DNA of 64,000 nt. Origin: Neckera pumila (Eukaryota > Streptophyta > Bryopsida > Hypnales > Neckeraceae). Of this stretch, positions 21,315 to 32,077 are shown one piece after another. Numbering within the stretch: position 1 is the stretch's first letter; every line of letters begins with the position of its first letter. The notes beneath the pieces are model-generated. The model had not been told where the DNA came from. It saw only the letters and a program-made list of their open reading frames with translations, and ran no database searches. The stretch lies in assembly GCA_963969595.1 (NCBI GenBank), contig OZ018414.1, forward strand, positions 13,189,660 to 13,253,659, read 5' to 3'. Both the position numbers and the translations under genes were made by a program.

Positions 21315-24300
21315 TTAATCGCTGTCTGAGTCGGAATCGCTGTCAACACCACCCGCCATACCCGCAACTACATAATTGTTCAGATAGTTGTTGCCCAAAG
21401 CACCCCCGAATTCCTCCTCGTCCTTCTGCAAAGTTCCACACCTCAAAATCATCAAGGTTCTTAGAATTGAGACAACTCGATAGAGAGTACCCACTCAAAT
21501 GTCAACGACTTCCACTACAAATCCACATGTAATGGGCACATCTTGAAGCAGCTGACACTAGCAAATAACCTACCTTGGCATTCCATCGGTCTGGGATCTT
21601 TTCATTCTTTCTCAAGTACTCTTCCCTCGTCCATGCGGGCACATCGCGGTTCTGCAGGTCATGGAAATGTCAGCAAAGTAGCCCGGAAGAGTTGCAGGAT
21701 CTCATTACAAGCCGAAACAAAATTTTAGGGATGAAGAAGCAGCGTCATCAATCAGCGGGAAACATTTGTTCGAGGGTGCTCACAGTAGAATCAACTTTCG
21801 CGAACTGAATTTTTGATCCTGAAATACTCTTTTCTGAAGCGTTTCGCATTGAAGCAAGTACAGAATCTGGGGGTCCAGAAGGAACGGTGCGGCATCCACG
21901 GAACAGTCTCGCATTTGGATTCATGACTGCATTCACCAGAACATGCAAGGTGAAGGTACATCCTATGAATCAATATCTGAGACCTTAATTGTGCAACAAT
22001 GATTAGCCAAATTCATGAATTGATTATTTCATCAGAGAAACATATCAAAGAACTTCGAGTTAGAGCAGCACAATTCCAAACAGTATTCGTCGCTCCTTCC
22101 AGCTGTTTGATTCTCACCTTTGGCCTCTCGAGCAAGGGGATATCCACCGTGCTTGATTTTCTGCGACCGGAACACCCTAAATGGACTTTGTAAGAAGCGC
22201 AATATCTTCTGCACTGTGCAAGGAGAGCGTCAAAGGATAAGCGTCAGGAAGAACAGCTTTGGCTAAACAGCAAATATCAGTATCGCTACTTTAAATTCCA
22301 CCACGAAGCTCATTACACACAGATTGAACAATGAAAAACTGAACAGATGAGGGTGGTGATTTTCAAATCAAGAGTAGAAGTTTAGGCTCGTACATTTGCT
22401 CTTCCTAAAAGAGTCACCTGGCGTCGTCGCAGTACTAACACAATTTGCTAAATCTTGAAGCTGCAATTCAATCGCCAACCACAATTGTGAAAAACCGCGC
22501 GCGTTGGGCACTGACGGGAACTTGGGCTGACTAATCAAATATAAATTAGAAAGAAATTCGAGTGTGCATGACAGGAGCGAAAAGTGTTACCTCACGTTGT
22601 TGTCTTTGACAGTTCCGGCGCTCTTCTTCGGCAAGACGTCCAGCTTCGAACTTAGCATCCTTCTTCGCTATGAGGTCCAGCTTCGCTTGATCGTGGGCGG
22701 CAAGCAATGGCTCCTCCCATGGCTTAGCAAATCTCTGCTCATGCGACGCCAAGGCAAGCAATTCAAAACAAGGAATCATCTTTCTTCGCAAGCTATACAT
22801 ACGAAGGGCAACTCAACCCTAAAAGAAAGAAAGCATGTCTTCGGTTCAGAAGTTAGCTGTACTATTAATGTACTATTCAACGTCCAGTTGATGTCCGTGA
22901 AGATTCTGTGAATGGCTTCGTAAATGAAAAAACTGAAGGAAGGAATACTTACATCCTCATGACCGCTCGGTTGATTGCTTTTCCTCTTCTGCAGGAGCTT
23001 ATTCGTCATCCCTGTCACAGCCTCGTTTTCGTGCTCCCGTCTTGGCTTCCCTTCATTCGTATTACTCGAACAGCATTCGGAATCAACATCAGGAGAAGAA
23101 CTCTGCAAGCAATAAGTTCGTGCTTCACCAAGTGCAGGAGCCTGAGAGCTCACACAATCCATGTTTGCTTCTTGACGTGTGACTGAAGTCTGATAATGGA
23201 TGTTTGTGACGATAACGTTTTTATCCGACAGGTTCTCTTCCGTGGAACCTTGAATTTTAACGTGCAACGATTCTGCAAACGGTACCGCAGGATCCTCAAG
23301 CACATCCACATCGAAAATAATAGCGTAATGAGGTACTTCTTGCACTGGCCCTCCGAGATCTACATCCGCACTGTTCCTGGAGCCAGTGGTTGCCACATTG
23401 GAACTCAAGGTAAGGCTCCTCAGCGAAGAATCTTGGTACGCGACGGCTTTGTCAGGATTGGGAAAGCGCGGAATGTTTCCTAAGTTCCCCACTCGACCTT
23501 CGAATATTACCGCTGGGGCAGATGCTGGAATACAACCAACTGCCTCTGCGGTTCTCTCCCGGTAACGCTCCTGGACGCCAATATCTTCGTCTTCACCTGC
23601 GGCATCCCTCGTCTGGAACTTCATGCGAAACATTGTGGCAGCCTCCTCATAACGAGATTCCGCAGCTATAAGTAATCCTCACTTCAACTGATCATTTTCA
23701 ATGTCAAACAACAACCATCATCTCTCTCTCGATAGTATACTTCGGTCGACCCTCAGCAACTCATCAGTGCTAGTTTCAACTCCACATCTTCATATCTTAC
23801 GAACATGAGACACAAAAGCAGCGTCCCGCCATTTCAAGAAAGATCCGCAACCACGTATCAAGATTCGCATACCCACTAATCCAACACCGCACTTCCTCAA
23901 GTATCAAAACCACGACAGAGTCCTCCTCATATGTCAACCTTAATAAACCTCGAAAGTACCAAGAATAACCAAGATCAACACGACCTTCTACCAAGAAATC
24001 CCGAATTTTTTCCAAGAAACACAGCAAATGCATGCGACCTTCAATCACCACACCTCGTTCCAACTCATCGCTCATCGACTAAATGCACTAGATTGTTATA
24101 CGCTCGGCTCTAACTCCTTGACACGATCACAAACGCCAGTAATCGGGAGGAAGATCACGGTACCATATAAACTTGAACACGACAATATTGAAATGTAACC
24201 CAGAATCCATGCCACGACTGTCAGGCACTAAATTACTGTAGCTCTCTTCAGGCACTCCTGTTCTTCTCTGGCAGACGGGCACCCCTTTTCGAAGCACCTC

Positions 24301-24529
24301 GTCCAGCGCTGCTGTACCACATTGACCTCCGCCATGGCGATGGTTATCCGCAATTCGAGCATCGTCGAGGATATTCCGAAAGACGATCCTCGCGAAAACC
24401 CGGTGCAATTGTTCGCAGACGCTCCTGTAGCTGCGATGTCACCGTGTGAACCCTGATGGCGCCAGTTTCTTTTCGGCTTGTGCGGCTTGACGGGCTAACC
24501 TTGTGATTGCGAAGTGCTGGAGCAGCCAT
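21315..24529 (-). CDS. Gene D copy 1: unrecognised multi-exon protein
   Basis: Supported exons, 5' to 3' on the minus strand, are: about 22953-23665 (long, Ser/Glu-rich, with HYAIIFDVDVL), 22591 to at least 22779 (Lys/Glu-rich, WEEPLLAAHDQAKLDLIAKK), 22118-22208 (FLQSPFRVFRSQKIKHGG), 21784-21926 (CRTVPSGPPDSVLASMRN), 21574-21651 (DVPAWTREEYLRKN) and 21315-21425, ending in an Asp-Ser acidic tail and TAA. The last four have GT-AG borders and phases that join without a break. An upstream segment (ATG near 24529) holds YPRRCSNCG, a CxxC pair, but is out of register between copies, so the 5' structure is uncertain. The acceptor of the second exon is also uncertain. I do not recognise the family. 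Conservation of the 3' exons in three copies argues for a real gene. Confidence 0.6.
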
Positions 24530-24611
24530 TCTCTCATGCCGAGTGGTGTACTGAAACATTTTGTTGACGACGACCACTTTGTTGGAGGTACACAAGGAAT
24601 GCTGTAGGCCA

Positions 24612-25256
24612 TTAACCCCTAAATGCCCAAGGCACCCAAATCTGATGTTTGCAAAACTTTGAAGCTAAATAAAACCTAACCAAGTTGCTATTTTTAGTAG
24701 ATTATATTTTTAGAAAGTTCTTCTTGAAGTCTAATTTTAGCACCAAAAATCCAATTTTGAAAATAAATGATAGTGATTTGTCTATTCAAGTTTTTGTACA
24801 AGGGTACCCATTGCAATCTTGACTTCCCGTACTGTTAAGAGCTCTTGGAAATGAGCCTCAAATACACTAGATCTTGGAGAAAAAATCACATTCAAAATTC
24901 ATTTAAAAAAATTGTAGAGTAGATTTGAAGAAGCCATAAATTGATCCGGGTTATACAAGTTAGGCCCTTTGACCTCGTATTTTTTTGGTCACCAACTTTT
25001 TAGATTTGACTTGTGTAAAGAAGATTGAAAGATTTTTGCAGTATTAGCACCCTCATGGTCAAACATTATAATCTTTCACTTCATAAGTGATATTGTTGTG
25101 TTTTCTTTTCCTATGAGATCACTAATATGTCTAGTTTGACTTTGTACGGTTACAATTTAAAAAAAGTTGATACAACTTATCAAAATGTTGGCATTTTGTT
25201 CAATTTAGAGCAAATTCCAGGAAGCCCAAAAGAGGCCTAGGGCATTTAGGGGTTAA
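24612..25256. mobile_element. TTAA-flanked element E3 (637 bp), post-duplication insertion
   Basis: The flanks are TTAA at 24612-24615 and 25253-25256, with tips CCCCTAAATGCCCAAGGC and, reversed, CCCCTAAATGCCCTAGGC: 17 of 18 positions match. Block 2 lacks it: near 38125 the flanks meet as CAATTGACCATTTTAG. No coding frame is present. The interior differs from the ~920-bp subfamily. Confidence 0.85.
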
Positions 25257-27326
25257 TTAACCATTTTGGTTTAAATTTTTGTTGGCAAATATTGATTAGC
25301 ACCTCGATTTCTTGGGTTGTTTTAAGTCAAAATTGGTCCCTAAGTAGAGTTAATTGTAAAGTGTGTGCAAGGTAGGACCAAGAGCTGGAGTTTGGGAAAA
25401 AAAAATGACGAAACTCACTGGAGTACCAAAACTAAGGTCTAATGGAGTTTGGTGCTGTGTTTGTTTTGTACTCCGTACTATTCTTAGTTAAACTTTTCTT
25501 TGACACCGGTTCACAAACTTAGGACTAACTTTACAATTAACTCTAATATATCTTTAAATTTTGGAACATAAAATCATTTCACAGTTCTTTCGGATTTGAT
25601 AAATTTAATAGATTTTGATTTCATTCTTTAAATTCCATTTAATTGTTGTGCACAAGCACCTTGTGCCAAGATCCCATCATGCCAACTAGTATGAAAGATA
25701 GTGTGCCACCAACAAATAAGAAACCCTATAGTTGACTTGAAATCTAACCAAACCAAAACTCAATAGCTCCTGGCCAACAGTGAATACCGTGACCATAAGA
25801 AAAATGCCATGTGACTTGTGACAATGTGACATGAATCTCAATCACAACAAAATTCTACATGTTATGACAAAAATGCAAGAAATGTCCTCTTACCACAAGC
25901 ACTAAATATTAGCAACATCCATAGCAAAGCAAAGGAAATAAAATTCATGATACTTAAGTACACCAGGTATAATAAATGGGATTTACAACACTTTTTTATT
26001 AATAATCAATAAAGAAAAGCTTCTATAGAAACTAAAAATACCTCATTAACTATGAAAGTCAAGTTTATATCATCTTTCAAGAATATTTGCATGCTATGAT
26101 GAAGCCATGAGGCAAAAGCCTCTCAACTCCATTATGTAAAGGATAAGACACAAATGAGGTCCACAATCAAGGTGCTAAGACATCACCAAGGCCTAAACCA
26201 AAACACAAGCTTAAAATTAAGGTCAAGCTGAGTGCCATTACACTCCACATCATCTTTCACCAACACCATGGCAAGCTTTACAACATCAGGGCCAATGAGA
26301 AATCCACGCCACCTTTTTCACATAATTTAACCTTGGCAAAAAATACATTAAAGGCCTTATTCGTTAAAATGAGACAATCTGCACATTTTGAGACTTCAAT
26401 CCTCAACTTGTTATAGTCATTTATCGTCGAGCCGACAATAAGATGAGACTACAACCTCTGGGTGATCAAAGATTTATATATATATTAATATATTATAGTC
26501 TCAATTTACCAAATAGTCTTGAAATTGAACAGTTATAACGTTTAATCTTTGAATCACAGATCAAAATGAGAGTGCGAAAAAGTCTCAATATAATGAATAT
26601 GGCCTTATATTTAAGTTTAAAGTTCATCTAATATTATAAAAAGTTGAAAACAAATTTTCTAAAAAGTCATTCAACAAGTCAAAAAAAACATTCTAAACCT
26701 TCAATTTTATTTTTTTACAATTCCATAATGATACTTCCATATAAAGCATTCCAAAGTTGTACTTGATATATTATTGCAATAGTCAAAAGTTGGCTTTGGA
26801 GCACGACTAAAAAAACCTTTGACTTTGAACATTATTCATCATAAGCAAACTTTAAAGTCCCAAGTGGGAGAATTTGTAACATATTTGTGTCAGATAAGGT
26901 GATCCATCTCAACTCCCACTAACTTGAATACAAACACTTGGTTTTTTACCTTGTGTAGATAATTATATCATCATTGGTGAAGTTACTCAACGGAGTGCCA
27001 TATCCTACACCGACATATATTATTATTACATTGTCAAAACTTTAAAAATATCAATTCATTATCAAATGCTTTTGAGGCATCATGTTAGTGACATTAAGGT
27101 GATCTATATGTATATTATCCACATTTGTTGGCATAAGACAAGAGCATCATTGGATCTTTACAAGAATGAGGCACTTCATCTACATTCATTAATTGTTGAA
27201 TTTGGAAGGCTTTCCTACATGAGTTGCATTTAATCAAAAAGTTGAGGTCAAACCTTCCAATATTCACCATGACAAATAAACGTAAAAATGATCCTTTTAT
27301 TTTGGAGCCACCATATTTGTATTTCA
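25257..27326. repeat. Block 1 right flank, paralogous to ~38.13-40.27 kb
   Basis: The sequence upstream of gene D continues to match block 2 in pieces. ACCATTTTGGTTTAAATTTT (25261) matches near 38131, AACATAAAATCATTTCACAG near 38226, the 26660-26820 stretch near 38.39-38.60 kb, and the 27110-27320 stretch 40.05-40.26 kb. No gene was found. The short frame 27115-27366 crosses into the adjacent MITE. Confidence 0.65.
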
Positions 27327-27722
27327 TGAGAGCATGGCCACCCAGGCACGCTGGGTGTGGCCACAACGCTTTCTATTAGGCCCTTAGCGCAATTTACATC
27401 CACCGTTGCTCTTCCAGTAAAGCAACCACTTCAAGAAAAGGATCGATCGACCATTCAACAATGGAGGGCTTCTTCAGTGACATACAACCGTAGAATGAGG
27501 GGAATTTGTCTTCAATCTTTGTTTGAACATACCAAAATAACCTCCATGCAATAGCATACAACAATTCATTGGTGAGGAAGAAGCCACCATGTTGCTCTTG
27601 AATCTACGTTCACTTGGAGCCGCCTAAGGCAGGTGGGAGTTTCAGCTCCACCTACAGTTCAAGAGCCTACAATGACCATTTAGGTGTGTCATTCTTGACA
27701 CGCCTAGGAGGCCATGCTCTGA
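27327..27722. mobile_element. PIF/Tourist-like element (390 bp) with TGA duplication
   Basis: The tips are GAGCATGGCCACCCAGGC (from 27330) and, reversed, GAGCATGGCCTCCTAGGC (to 27719). TGA is duplicated at 27327-27329 and 27720-27722. Block 2 keeps the empty site near 40.26 kb (TATTTCACAATCCAGTTTTG), confirming the boundaries. The plus frame at 27357-27554 inside it has no recognisable domain. Confidence 0.85.
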
Positions 27723-27763
27723 TCCTATTTTGCTAAGGTAGAATCATCCAAATGTAACACAAG

Positions 27764-28138
27764 CATTAGAAAAAAAGGCGGGCTTCCAAAGGGCTGCTTC
27801 GTTTTGTTGGACAAAGGTTGTTCCCTTGCTCTCAAGCAATCGTTCTCATGCCTATTCCATGCCAAGTCCAATGACACGATCATTGACTTAGAATTCTCTT
27901 GCCCCTGCATTGCCATCCTAAGATGTACCTAAGTGCGGGATTTACTGCACAAGACATAAATGCATGCAATTTCCTAGGAAACTTTGTACTCGATACACGA
28001 CAAGGAGGATGGTGAGTGGTGGTTTGTACACAATCAAAAAAAATTGACCACACTAGCATGCGTAGTTGGACTACAAGAACGTGCGGGAACCTTGAGGGGA
28101 ATTGGCCGCCCTTCAGAGGCCCGCAATTTTTTCTAATG
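27764..28138. mobile_element. CATTAG-family element (375 bp) with AAG duplication
   Basis: The left tip is CATTAGAAAAAAAGGCGGGC; the right tip, reversed, is CATTAGAAAAAATTGCGGGC. AAG flanks both ends (27761-27763 and 28139-28141). This is the clearest small member of the family and supports a 3-bp target duplication. Confidence 0.8.
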
Positions 28139-29167
28139 AAGTTGTTCTTTGACACCTAAAAAATGACCTAAATCCAAGTGCAAGTGGACCCAAAGTAGCC
28201 ATGTAGGATTCCAAAGTAGATAGGTGGGGTTCCAAGAAGTTGTCACTGTCATGAGGGTGGGTCTTGCGTTGGTCAATCATATGTGCATGATCCAAACTTA
28301 CAATGTATCGCTCATGGGTGTTTCCGTGCCCACTTTGGTATTAGTCTAGTGTTCATAGTAGGTGCATCTACGCAGATTTTTCAAAAATTTGTATTATATT
28401 CATACAAAATAAATAAAAATATGAAACCAATTTTCTTGATTTCCTAACCTAGTTCCTATAAGTGCATTTTTTCCTCTATGCACTCTCGAGATCAAGAGAT
28501 CAGAAACAAGTATCCAATTTAGGTGCTTCTATCTTAATTTAGAGTCTTTGATCCATGATAAAATTCCAAGTTCCAAGTTTCATCATCTAAATAAATAGTT
28601 GATTCTTGTCTTTCCCCCAACTGAAGGAGAAAAAAAGAGTCCTCAACTATTTGCGTCAGTTGTGACCCGCCAATATAGACAGGTATCTAGAAGAGAAAAC
28701 CAACATGCAGGCCGGGTGCATCTTGTCGTAAGAGCAGCTCTAATGCAGCGACTGGATCATGCACAGAACTACGTAATGTTGGGCCTACCAAAAAAACACG
28801 CCCCAATATGTACTGCATGGGTCTCTTTATTTTTTTGGACCCGGCAATTTCCATCCACTGCATTGCATTTTAAGGAAATTTGAAGAGCCCAGAAGTTGAC
28901 ACACAATAGCTAAAGTCATAAATGTCTCCCCTTTTCAAGCCAATTGATTGGAACTTCCTTTTTCGCATGAAATATCTTTTATTGATGTAGAATCTTTCTT
29001 CTTCTTCTTTTCATATTGCAGAAAGTCAATTTGAAGTCTGGCTTGCCAGCTTTGCATTGGGGCCATTTTTTCTAAAAGTTGTAGGAACGGAATGAGGTCC
29101 ACTTCTTTGCGCTTCAAAATCTCAATAAGGTAGACATACCCAATACCAACTGCTAACCTAATACCAC
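28139..29167. other. Gene-less spacer
   Basis: No supported gene. The frames at 28599-28883 (plus) and 28935-29186 (minus) lack recognisable motifs. GAGCAGCTCTAATGCAGC near 28731 resembles a Tourist-type tip, but I could not pair it with a convincing partner. Confidence 0.3.
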
Positions 29168-29306
29168 TTAAATGTAGGACCTTCATTAATTATAGAATGA
29201 GAATCGACAATACAAACACATGTCTTAACTTCATTTATTGTGAAGTTAAAGCATGTACTATTGTCATAGATTCTCACTCTAGAATCAAGGACAGCCCTAC
29301 ATTTGA
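29168..29306. repeat. Hairpin MITE-like inverted repeat (139 bp)
   Basis: TTAAATGTAGG at the left and CCCTACATTTGA at the right start arms that pair, with mismatches, down to TTAACTTCA/TGAAGTTAA around a 5-nt loop near 29236. The arms are about 65 bp. It abuts the hAT element to its right. Confidence 0.7.
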
Positions 29307-29696
29307 GTTCTATTCAGAGTCCGGGGAGTTCTGTCCAGAAATCGGACCATTTCCTACTTTTTGAAAGGTGATTCGGCTTTTTGAAAATTTACCCGGAAGG
29401 CGACCTAAAGAGTGTAAATTCTATCGGTTGGAATCCTCCTTTTTCCAAAATGATTTGGCAATCTGCCGGTTTTTTCCTTTTTGATTTGTCTATTTTCCTT
29501 TGTGAGGAAAAATGGTCCGGTTTATGTATTTCCATATTTTTTTTCTTATTCAAAATTTTTTTATAGAGTTTTATATTTTTTTTGTTAATAATATATTTTT
29601 TTTTTATTAGTTTTATGTTTTTTTAGTCACTTCAATTTCATCCTTGGCAGGAATTGAACTTGGCCAAGCCCCTACCATTCTAGGGCCAAGGATGTA

Positions 29697-29754
29697 GCCT
29701 TCAGAAAATGTAAGGATCCAAAAGAGGGTCCATACATTTTCCGAAGGCTGATTA
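29697..29754. repeat. Short hairpin inside hAT element
   Basis: AGCCTTCAGAAAATGTA pairs with TACATTTTCCGAAGGCT, with one extra base on one arm, around a ~24-nt centre that itself pairs (GGATCC/GGGTCC). It lies about 20 bp downstream of the hAT transposase stop and could act as a 3' structure, but that is a guess. Confidence 0.6.
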
Positions 29755-29773
29755 GTATAGTTAGTGTTTCAAT

Positions 29774-30247
29774 TCACAACAAATTTGTACCACTAACACC
29801 ACTGCCAAATACAACACCTGAGCAAGAAGCATCACTAGCACTAAGTCCATTTGGAGCATTCAAATAAGCAGTGGGGTTAGCAAATAAGAACCTATACTTG
29901 GTATCATTCTTCCAAAGACATATAGCATCACATACAATGTCATCCACATGCTCATTTGGACCTTCTAAAGCAATTCTAAGCATTGCCTCCAAGTTCTTAG
30001 AGCCCAATCTGTTCCTAACTCGTGTCTTGATCAAATTTTGTACACTAAAAGCACGTTCACAGGTCGCTGTAGAAACACATTGCATACGAGCTAGCTCAGA
30101 GAGAATAAGGAGGTTAGGATACCGCATTTGTAAAGCGTGGTTAGGATACCGTATTTGTAAGCAAATTCTCCAGAACCACATGTAACACAGCACTAATGCG
30201 AGATTGAACATGTAACACAAAGTCAAATGCACAAACCAAATTCCCAA
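29774..30247 (-). pseudogene. hAT transposase C-terminal dimerisation domain fragment
   Basis: The minus-strand frame contains YPNLLILSELARMQCVSTAT followed by CERAFSVQNLIKTRVRNRLG and LEAMLRIALEGP. This is the classic hAT dimerisation region (Dimer_Tnp_hAT), of the sort found in ZNF862-like plant and animal proteins. Only the last ~100 residues are recognisable. The N-terminal part of the frame is hydrophobic and repetitive (YPNHALQMRYPN). The zinc-finger and catalytic segments are absent, so it is inactive. It sits inside an element with hAT ends, which ties the two observations together. Confidence 0.85.
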
Positions 30248-31035
30248 ACAGCAAGCCGCAAGTCCGCAACCGAATGCCTAAGACACAACGTCACGCCTTC
30301 ACACAAACAATGCAACTAGGGTTACTGGGCAACTCCGAAACCCAAAGGCCCAAACCCTCCCTAAACCCGATTACCCTAATGGACGGCCAAGATGCACAGC
30401 AGCAAAAGAAAACGACGGCCAGATCAGCGCCACTTGCCCGACGTCCATACTTACACCCTAAACCCTAATTAGCTTAAACCACGGCTCAATCCAACTGCTG
30501 CATAGGTAGCCTGACTGCCTGACTGCCTGAGCCATGAAAACAGGGATAGTCACTACTCAATTCAATGGCTCATGGAGTCATGGCCCATCCCGCCCATTTT
30601 CCAATTCAATTTTACAATCTGCACTCTGGAGTCTGGACTTCGGATTCTAGAAACGTGGATCCTAAACCTTATTAATTTATTAATGAGCCTCCTAGCCTCC
30701 ACTTCAGCACTTCTCCAAGACAGAATAATTTAAGTATTCAATGAACAATTTTACATATAATTTTTTTTTTCACAGTAAGAAAAATTTCCTAAAGACCCTA
30801 AACCCTACCGGCTACCCGCTGGCAAAAAGGTTTCTAAACCGGTAGTTTTCCTATATATTCTATTTATGGATGGCCAAAATGCCGAGATTTCATTTCACTA
30901 ACCGGCCCATTTCCGGAAATAGTCATTTTTCATTCGGAACCTCATCCTAAACATTTGAAGGTCATTCGGAAATCTTCAAAAAAATTCGGCTAGGTCGTAA
31001 CTAACCGCCGGCACTCCCCGGACATTGGTTGTATT

Positions 31036-31580
31036 ACGTTAGCAGTTGGTATTGGATACGCTTACTGTACTTTTTCCGTGTTTGCATTGGGCTTGCTCTT
31101 AATGTCGTCAGTAAAATAATGAAGAGGACCTTGAGGGAGGGAATACAAAGGCTTGATTTCCTTTTTTTAAGCTTCCGTACCATTCGCTTCTCGCAGATGA
31201 AAATAGAAAACATGAATTAAAAGAAGCATTTGCTGACAGGCTGCATCCCGGGGAGGGCTGTCCAGAGGTGCATTTCATGTGAAGGCTTTACTCAAATTCA
31301 CCCACAAGGTGAAGGCTTCCCTTCAATACTTATAGATAGGTGTTTTCTGGGGGAGGTGTTTCTGGAGCTTCTTTTGAGCAGGGGGAGGGCTTTTCTGAGT
31401 TGCTTTCAGTTTTCAATGCAGTTGTGTGTGTCCACAATGGCCGGCTACTTGCAGTCCAAGTTCGTCCATGGCTTTGTTTGTCATGGAGGGACTGGATTTC
31501 AATGGGCAGTGTTAGTGTTATTGAACATCAATTGCTTGTACAGGCAATTGAAAGATGATTCCAACATACTTTAGGATGCG
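31036..31580. repeat. Dispersed repeat, paralogous to ~42.33-42.90 kb
   Basis: The stretch around 31330-31580 (GTGTTTTCTGGGGGAGGTGT; ATTGAAAGATGATTCCAACA) matches 42.33-42.90 kb. The plus frame 31230-31574 (114 codons) is not kept open in the paralogue, so I do not call it a gene. Confidence 0.5.
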
Positions 31581-31810
31581 TTAACCCTTGAAGGACGGAC
31601 TGGTAGCTGTGGAAATCATGTATTGTGATTCCGTGTGACATCATCTACTTTGAAAAAGCCTAATACATTCATTGGAAGTCAAAGAATTGTTGTAGATCTT
31701 TCCTTCCCACTCCTAATACCAAGGATGAAAAGTTGCACTTTTGTCCTGTAGGGAAAGATTCTTTGTCATTCAAAGGACGCAAAACGTCCTCGTTGGCGTT
31801 CAAGGGTTAA
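31581..31810. mobile_element. TTAA-flanked MITE E4 (222 bp)
   Basis: TTAA at 31581-31584 and 31807-31810; tips CCCTTGAAGGACGG and, reversed, CCCTTGAACGCCAACG. The interior (TGGAAATCATGTATTGTGAT) matches E5 near 38.8 kb in reverse orientation. The paralogous site near 42.90 kb (TTAGCATGCATTTTTTGGAC) lacks it. Confidence 0.85.
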
Positions 31811-32077
31811 GCACTCTGGCGTGGGGTGCTATAGAAAAAGGTCCCTCATTATAGGGGGTTATGCACTGGTTATAGTGCTTGGCACGCGTTATGGTGCTAG
31901 GCGCTATAATTGTTTTGGGAGGCCCTACTCCCACGTATTTAATGCAATGGGACATCCCACCATGCAGGCCTCCCATTGTCTAAGCGCCCCGCCCCTTAGG
32001 CTCGGGCTCTTGCCCTTGCCTTCACAACAAGCCCCTCACACAACGGAAAGCCCTCATGATGGGGCTTCCCACTATAC
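31811..32077. mobile_element. Second insertion adjacent to E4, type unknown
   Basis: The paralogous stretch near 42.90 kb passes from TTAGCATGCA straight to TTTTTTGGACACAATATG. Here the same right flank (ATTATTTGGACACAATATG) resumes only at about 32078, so this ~265 bp is also inserted. It is GC-rich with internal GGGAGGCC/GGCCTCCC complementarity. No clean ends could be defined, and the plus frame 31821-32108 crosses its right border. Confidence 0.45.

Larger units (their letters stand above)
29307..31035. mobile_element. Complete but decayed hAT element (1,713 bp)
   Basis: The ends are CAGAGTCCGGGGAGT (from 29315) and, reversed, CAATGTCCGGGGAGT (to 31027): 13 of 15 positions match. They are flanked by 8-bp repeats GTTCTATT (29307-29314) and GTTGTATT (31028-31035), differing at one base. 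Eight-base duplications and short CA-starting inverted repeats are hAT features. The hAT transposase C-terminus lies inside on the minus strand. The left part is low-complexity T-rich with a small hairpin at 29697-29754; the right part is GC-richer (30.2-30.5 kb). Confidence 0.75.

Noticed and set aside
29640..29700. CAGGAATTGAACTTGG resembling a reversed tRNA B box
   Set aside because: No A box, anticodon arm or acceptor stem could be assembled around it.
30440..30830. CCCTAAACCCTAA motifs resembling plant telomere repeat
   Set aside because: Only one to two units at a time (30458-30475 and near 30797). That is within chance or promoter telobox range and no array is present.
28731..31105. 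Possible large Tourist-like element between GAGCAGCTCTAATGCAGC and a reversed GAGCAAGCCCAATGCAAA
   Set aside because: The flanking triplets are not direct repeats (TAA against TTA) and the span contains an independent complete hAT element. The match may be chance between two unrelated tips.
31230..31574. 114-codon plus frame near 31.4 kb
   Set aside because: The paralogue at 42.3-42.5 kb does not preserve it and no motif is recognisable.
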